DNA from: an uncultured Bacilli bacterium
Lineage (GTDB): Bacteria > Bacillota_I > Bacilli_A > RF39 > UBA660
Direction: 5' to 3'
Assembly: GCA_947630585.1 (NCBI GenBank)
Contig: CANRIE010000009.1
Span: 1-14,872, forward strand
Length of the DNA stretch: 14,872 bases
Positions 13,113 to 14,872 of this stretch are shown here, piece by piece. The notes below the pieces were generated by a model, which did not search any database, was not told the DNA's origin, and was given only the letters and a program-made list of their open reading frames with translations. The position numbers and the translations under genes were made by a program. Within the stretch, counting starts at the first letter, position 1. Each line of letters starts with the position of its first letter.

Positions 13113-13142
13113 TTGAAAAAATGTTAGAAAATCTGGTACAAT
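13113..13142 (+). promoter_or_regulatory. Promoter of the 57-residue protein gene
   Basis: TTGAAA (13113-13118), an 18-bp spacer and TACAAT (13137-13142), with TGG directly before the -10 giving an extended -10. The expected start point is near 13149, about 35 nt before the ATG. Confidence 0.7.
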
Positions 13143-13183
13143 GAAATTAGTAATAAGATAAATTATAGTAAGGAGTGAAAATA

Positions 13184-13357
13184 ATGACTAAAACGATGGG
13201 AAAAGTAATCGAAGTTTATATTCCAGAACAATATAAAAATGGTAGATTATTAGATATTATGGATAGAACTAATGTAGGATTTAAAGTCATGACTTATGAT
13301 GGTATTAAAGATATTTTAGTAGAAGCCAATGAACTTTATATTAAAAGATTAAGATAA
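13184..13357 (+). CDS. Small 57-residue protein, unknown function
   Basis: The ATG at 13184 is 8 nt after AAGGAG (13170-13175). A GTG at 13175 overlaps that site and is rejected. The product is soluble and basic at its end (YIKRLR), with an alternating beta-like pattern (VIEVYIP, GFKVMTYDGIKDILV) that suggests a small barrel; there is no signal peptide, membrane helix, zinc motif or recognised family. It has its own promoter and shares a two-way terminator with the convergent tetR gene, so it is a real single-gene unit. The dedicated promoter and strong ribosome binding site argue for appreciable expression. Confidence 0.7.
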   Translation: MTKTMGKVIEVYIPEQYKNGRLLDIMDRTNVGFKVMTYDGIKDILVEANELYIKRLR

Positions 13358-13369
13358 GTTAGATAAAGT

Positions 13370-13410
13370 AAAATAATATCAATTTAGTTTTTGGTATTAT
13401 TTTTATTTTT
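13370..13410. terminator. Bidirectional terminator between convergent genes
   Basis: AAAATAATA (13370-13378) pairs with TATTATTTT (13395-13403). A T run follows on the + strand, and a T-rich run follows on the - strand. The tetR stop codon (13384-13386) lies in the loop, so one hairpin serves both genes. The stem is purely A/T and therefore moderate in strength. Confidence 0.6.
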
Positions 13411-13920
13411 GTATTCACTTTTTAAAATACTCTCGATTTCTTCAGGTGACTCGCGGCAGCCATTATCAAGCCACTTTTTAATAATGGCATTAAGTCCGGC
13501 TCTAAAAAACTCCATATGATAATCTATATACTTATCATTATATAATTCTTTTGATAAGTGATAATCATATTCTTTTATAATAAAATTCTTATCCATATTT
13601 AATTTAAAATAAGTTTTATAAAATATTTGATTATCTTTAATATGTTTAAAAAGTTTTAAGAAATCATTAGAATTATGATTAGTATCTCTTTCTTCTTGAT
13701 ATAAAAGTAATACTTCTTCTTTTAATCCTTGTCCTATTTGGTCTGCTAAATCATAAATATCAAGATAATTAACATAAAAAGTAGAACGATTTATATTAGC
13801 AAGTTTACAAATATCAGTTACAGTAATTTCATTTATTTCTTTAGTTTGAAGTAAGGTTATAAAGACTTTACTAATTTTATCTCTGGTTTCTTTTCTTCGT
13901 TTATTATTAGGTGTATTCAT
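13384..13920 (-). CDS. TetR-family transcriptional repressor
   Basis: 178 residues; on its own strand AAAGGAG (13926-13932) precedes the ATG. The N-terminus is a standard TetR DNA-binding domain: RRKETRDKISKVFITLL, then the helix-turn-helix ITVTDICKLANINRSTFYVN (32-51) and the Y-x-D-I-Y-D-L that starts helix 4. The C-terminal two thirds is a ligand/dimer domain ending in YHMEFFRAGLNAIIKKWLDN (134-153), which resembles the DhaS-like TetR_C group. It is the only minus-strand gene and diverges from the 14040 operon. Two similar palindromes in the 119-bp intergenic space are the likely operators, so it should repress itself and the operon. The inducer is unknown. Confidence 0.9.
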   Translation of the reverse strand: MNTPNNKRRKETRDKISKVFITLLQTKEINEITVTDICKLANINRSTFYVNYLDIYDLADQIGQGLKEEVLLLYQEERDTNHNSNDFLKLFKHIKDNQIFYKTYFKLNMDKNFIIKEYDYHLSKELYNDKYIDYHMEFFRAGLNAIIKKWLDNGCRESPEEIESILKSEYKNKNNTKN

Positions 13921-13937
13921 GATTTTCTCCTTTAATT

Positions 13938-13949
13938 AGACAAATGTTT
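13938..13949. promoter_or_regulatory. Candidate TetR operator 1 (imperfect)
   Basis: AGACAAATGTTT has the same frame as operator 2 (AGACA-2-TGTYT) with one arm mismatch. It lies in the predicted tetR leader, about 18 bp before its start codon, where binding would act as a roadblock. Confidence 0.55.
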
Positions 13950-13961
13950 ATAAATTGTTGA

Positions 13962-13990
13962 TTGAATTTCTTTATCAAAAAGATTATACT
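13962..13990 (+). promoter_or_regulatory. Promoter of the 14040 operon
   Basis: TTGAAT (13962-13967), a 17-bp spacer and TATACT (13985-13990). The expected start point is near 13997, placing operator 2 at about +10 to +21. Confidence 0.7.
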
Positions 13991-14011
13991 AAATTTGTAA
14001 TAAAAAGACAA
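13983..14011 (-). promoter_or_regulatory. Promoter of tetR, overlapping the divergent promoter
   Basis: On the - strand TTGTCT (14006-14011) and TATAAT (13983-13988) are 17 bp apart. The -10 elements of the two divergent promoters lie on the same bases, and this -35 falls inside operator 2. The overlap means the two promoters should also compete for polymerase. Confidence 0.55.
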
Positions 14012-14017
14012 GTGTCT
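14006..14017. promoter_or_regulatory. Candidate TetR operator 2 (perfect palindrome)
   Basis: AGACA (14006-14010) and TGTCT (14013-14017) are perfect inverted arms with a 2-bp centre. It covers the predicted -35 of tetR and the early transcribed region of the divergent operon, so one bound dimer could shut both. It matches operator 1, 68 bp away, in 10 of 12 positions. Confidence 0.65.
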
Positions 14018-14039
14018 GATTATTGAAAGGAGTGATTAG

Positions 14040-14237
14040 ATGTCTAAAATCGTGAATGCAAATAAAAAAGTTGAAGCTGCAGTTATTAATGGTTACAAGA
14101 AAATTGAAGATACAGTTGTTAATGGATATCAAAAGATTGAAGATAAGTTTGTTGATACTTTTTTAAAAAAAGATGATGAAACAATAGAAGAAGCAAAAGA
14201 AAGACTAAAGAAAGAACAAGAAAAATTAAATAAATAA
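14040..14237 (+). CDS. Small helical protein built of 11-residue repeats
   Basis: 65 residues; AAAGGAG 7 nt before the ATG. The sequence divides into consecutive 11-residue units: IVNANKKVEAA (4-14), VINGYKKIEDT (15-25), VVNGYQKIEDK (26-36), a degenerate FVDTFLKKDDE (37-47) and TIEEAKERLKK (48-58). Such a period suits one long amphipathic helix or a right-handed coiled coil. It has no signal peptide, membrane helix or Cys. Similar short proteins occur next to TetR genes in other Bacillota by my recollection, but no function is established. It is the first gene of the operon under the presumed TetR operators and is followed by membrane-protein genes, which suggests an envelope role. Confidence 0.8.
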   Translation: MSKIVNANKKVEAAVINGYKKIEDTVVNGYQKIEDKFVDTFLKKDDETIEEAKERLKKEQEKLNK

Positions 14238-14251
14238 AGATGGAGGTAGTA

Positions 14252-14638
14252 ATGAAAAAAGAAACTTTATTAGAAATAATTTTAGGAACTATCGGGGGAT
14301 TAGTTTTTGCAATAGGTATGTGCATGTGTTTAATACCGGAGTGGAATTTATTTAAAGCTGGGGTTGTCGTTGCAATTTTAGGTTTTATTATTCTACTTTG
14401 TATTATACCTATATATCGTAGTAATCATCCTAAAAAAGAACATGGACCAATTAACTGGGGAATTGTTTTTACTTGGATCATAGGGATATTGGGTGCTTTA
14501 GTAATGGGATTTGGAATGAGTAAAGTAATGATTGAAAGTCCATCAAAAACTGATTTACTAATTGGTATTATAACTGGTATTATTGGTTTACTTGTATGTG
14601 TTTTAAATTATCCAATATATTCTTATTTAAAAAAGTAA
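14252..14638 (+). CDS. Four-helix membrane protein with internal duplication
   Basis: 128 residues from ATG 14252; the ATG at 14240 in the same frame is part of the TGGAGGT ribosome binding site and is rejected. Four hydrophobic segments lie at about 7-27, 35-54, 70-91 and 102-122. The two halves repeat: ILGTIGGLVFAIGMCM (10-25) with G..VAILGFIILLCIIPIY matches IIGILGALVMGFGMSK (77-92) with G..TGIIGLLVCVLNYPIY, so the gene arose by duplicating a two-helix unit. The loop between the halves is short and basic (RSNHPKKEH). I recognise a type seen beside TetR genes in clostridia-like bacteria, but no function. It is 14 nt from the 65-residue gene upstream. Confidence 0.8.
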   Translation: MKKETLLEIILGTIGGLVFAIGMCMCLIPEWNLFKAGVVVAILGFIILLCIIPIYRSNHPKKEHGPINWGIVFTWIIGILGALVMGFGMSKVMIESPSKTDLLIGIITGIIGLLVCVLNYPIYSYLKK

Positions 14639-14644
14639 ATTAGT

Positions 14645-14872
14645 ATGAAAAAAATATTAAAAAATATCTTTATTCCAAATAAAATAATAGGATTTATTAT
14701 CTTTAATATTTCCTTTTTATTACTAATTTACGTATTTAGTTTTCATTTAGAAGAAACTCCACTTGCTTATATAAGTTATTTATTATCAACTTATGCTTTA
14801 ATTATCTTTTGTATTTGGTTTTATAAAATATGTAAGTTTAGTAATAAGGCTCTTAAGAAATCTAATTTATAT
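14645..14872 (+). CDS. Membrane protein, 3' end beyond the window
   Basis: An ATG at 14645 opens 76 codons with no stop before the edge. The visible part begins with basic MKKILKNIFIPNK. It then has hydrophobic segments at about 14-32 (IIGFIIFNISFLLLIYVFS) and 40-59 (LAYISYLLSTYALIIFCIWF), separated by HLEETP, and ends in a basic Lys-rich stretch. It starts 6 nt after the previous stop without an obvious ribosome binding site, so it is probably translated by coupling. It is the third gene of the TetR-controlled operon. I do not recognise the family with confidence. Confidence 0.7.
   Translation, partial: MKKILKNIFIPNKIIGFIIFNISFLLLIYVFSFHLEETPLAYISYLLSTYALIIFCIWFYKICKFSNKALKKSNLY

Noticed and set aside
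1..14872. Mycoplasma-type code with TGA as Trp
   Set aside because: Trp is TGG in the conserved motifs I read, such as PIWW in both flavodoxins, and TGA terminates genes at 2589 and 9240 at the expected protein ends.

Overview
AT-rich (roughly three quarters A+T), gene-dense bacterial chromosome. Almost every gene is on the + strand, with strong AAAGGAG-type ribosome binding sites and many small membrane proteins. Tryptophan is written TGG in the genes I read closely, and TGA occurs as a stop, so the standard bacterial code applies rather than the mycoplasma code. Together with the gene families present (VanZ, CmpB-type membrane protein, DUF4026, Flavodoxin_4, TetR), this points to a low-GC member of the Bacillota, probably a gut-type Bacilli or Clostridia lineage; I cannot place it further. 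No tRNA, rRNA, CRISPR array or insertion sequence was seen.

Layout. (1) 63-467: a small single-pass membrane protein whose TTG start and Shine-Dalgarno sit in a hairpin. (2) 583-4875: a tight operon of a VanZ-family membrane protein, a DUF4026/DUF2314 protein, a zinc-ribbon membrane protein, a flavin-reductase-like protein and a four-helix membrane protein. (3) 5042-7018: a MATE efflux transporter fused to a cytidylate-kinase-like domain, behind a near-consensus promoter followed by an intrinsic terminator in the leader (attenuator candidate). (4) 7136-7798: a CmpB-type membrane protein. (5) 7863-8040: the frameshifted remains of a RhuM-family gene. (6) 8166-11697: a six-gene run: macro-domain protein, histidine phosphatase with a substituted catalytic Arg, membrane-anchored flavodoxin, membrane-anchored aldo/keto reductase, soluble flavodoxin, and a carboxymuconolactone-decarboxylase-like protein. 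(7) 11832-13075: an intact RhuM-Doc fusion gene with an elaborate control region (operator-like palindrome, long inverted repeat, alternative hairpins ending in a terminator). (8) 13184-13357: a solitary 57-residue protein with its own promoter. (9) 13384 to the window end: a TetR repressor divergent from an operon of an 11-residue-repeat helical protein, an internally duplicated membrane protein and a further membrane protein cut by the window edge. Two matching palindromes in the divergent region are the likely TetR operators.

How the genes may work together. Region 6 reads as a redox/detoxification operon (flavodoxins, aldo/keto reductase, CMD protein) preceded by macro-domain and phosphatase genes. 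Region 9 reads as an autoregulated TetR envelope module. The RhuM-Doc gene has no adjacent antitoxin gene but has the most complex regulatory region in the window, and it has a decayed relative 4 kb upstream. These are the parts most worth following up.
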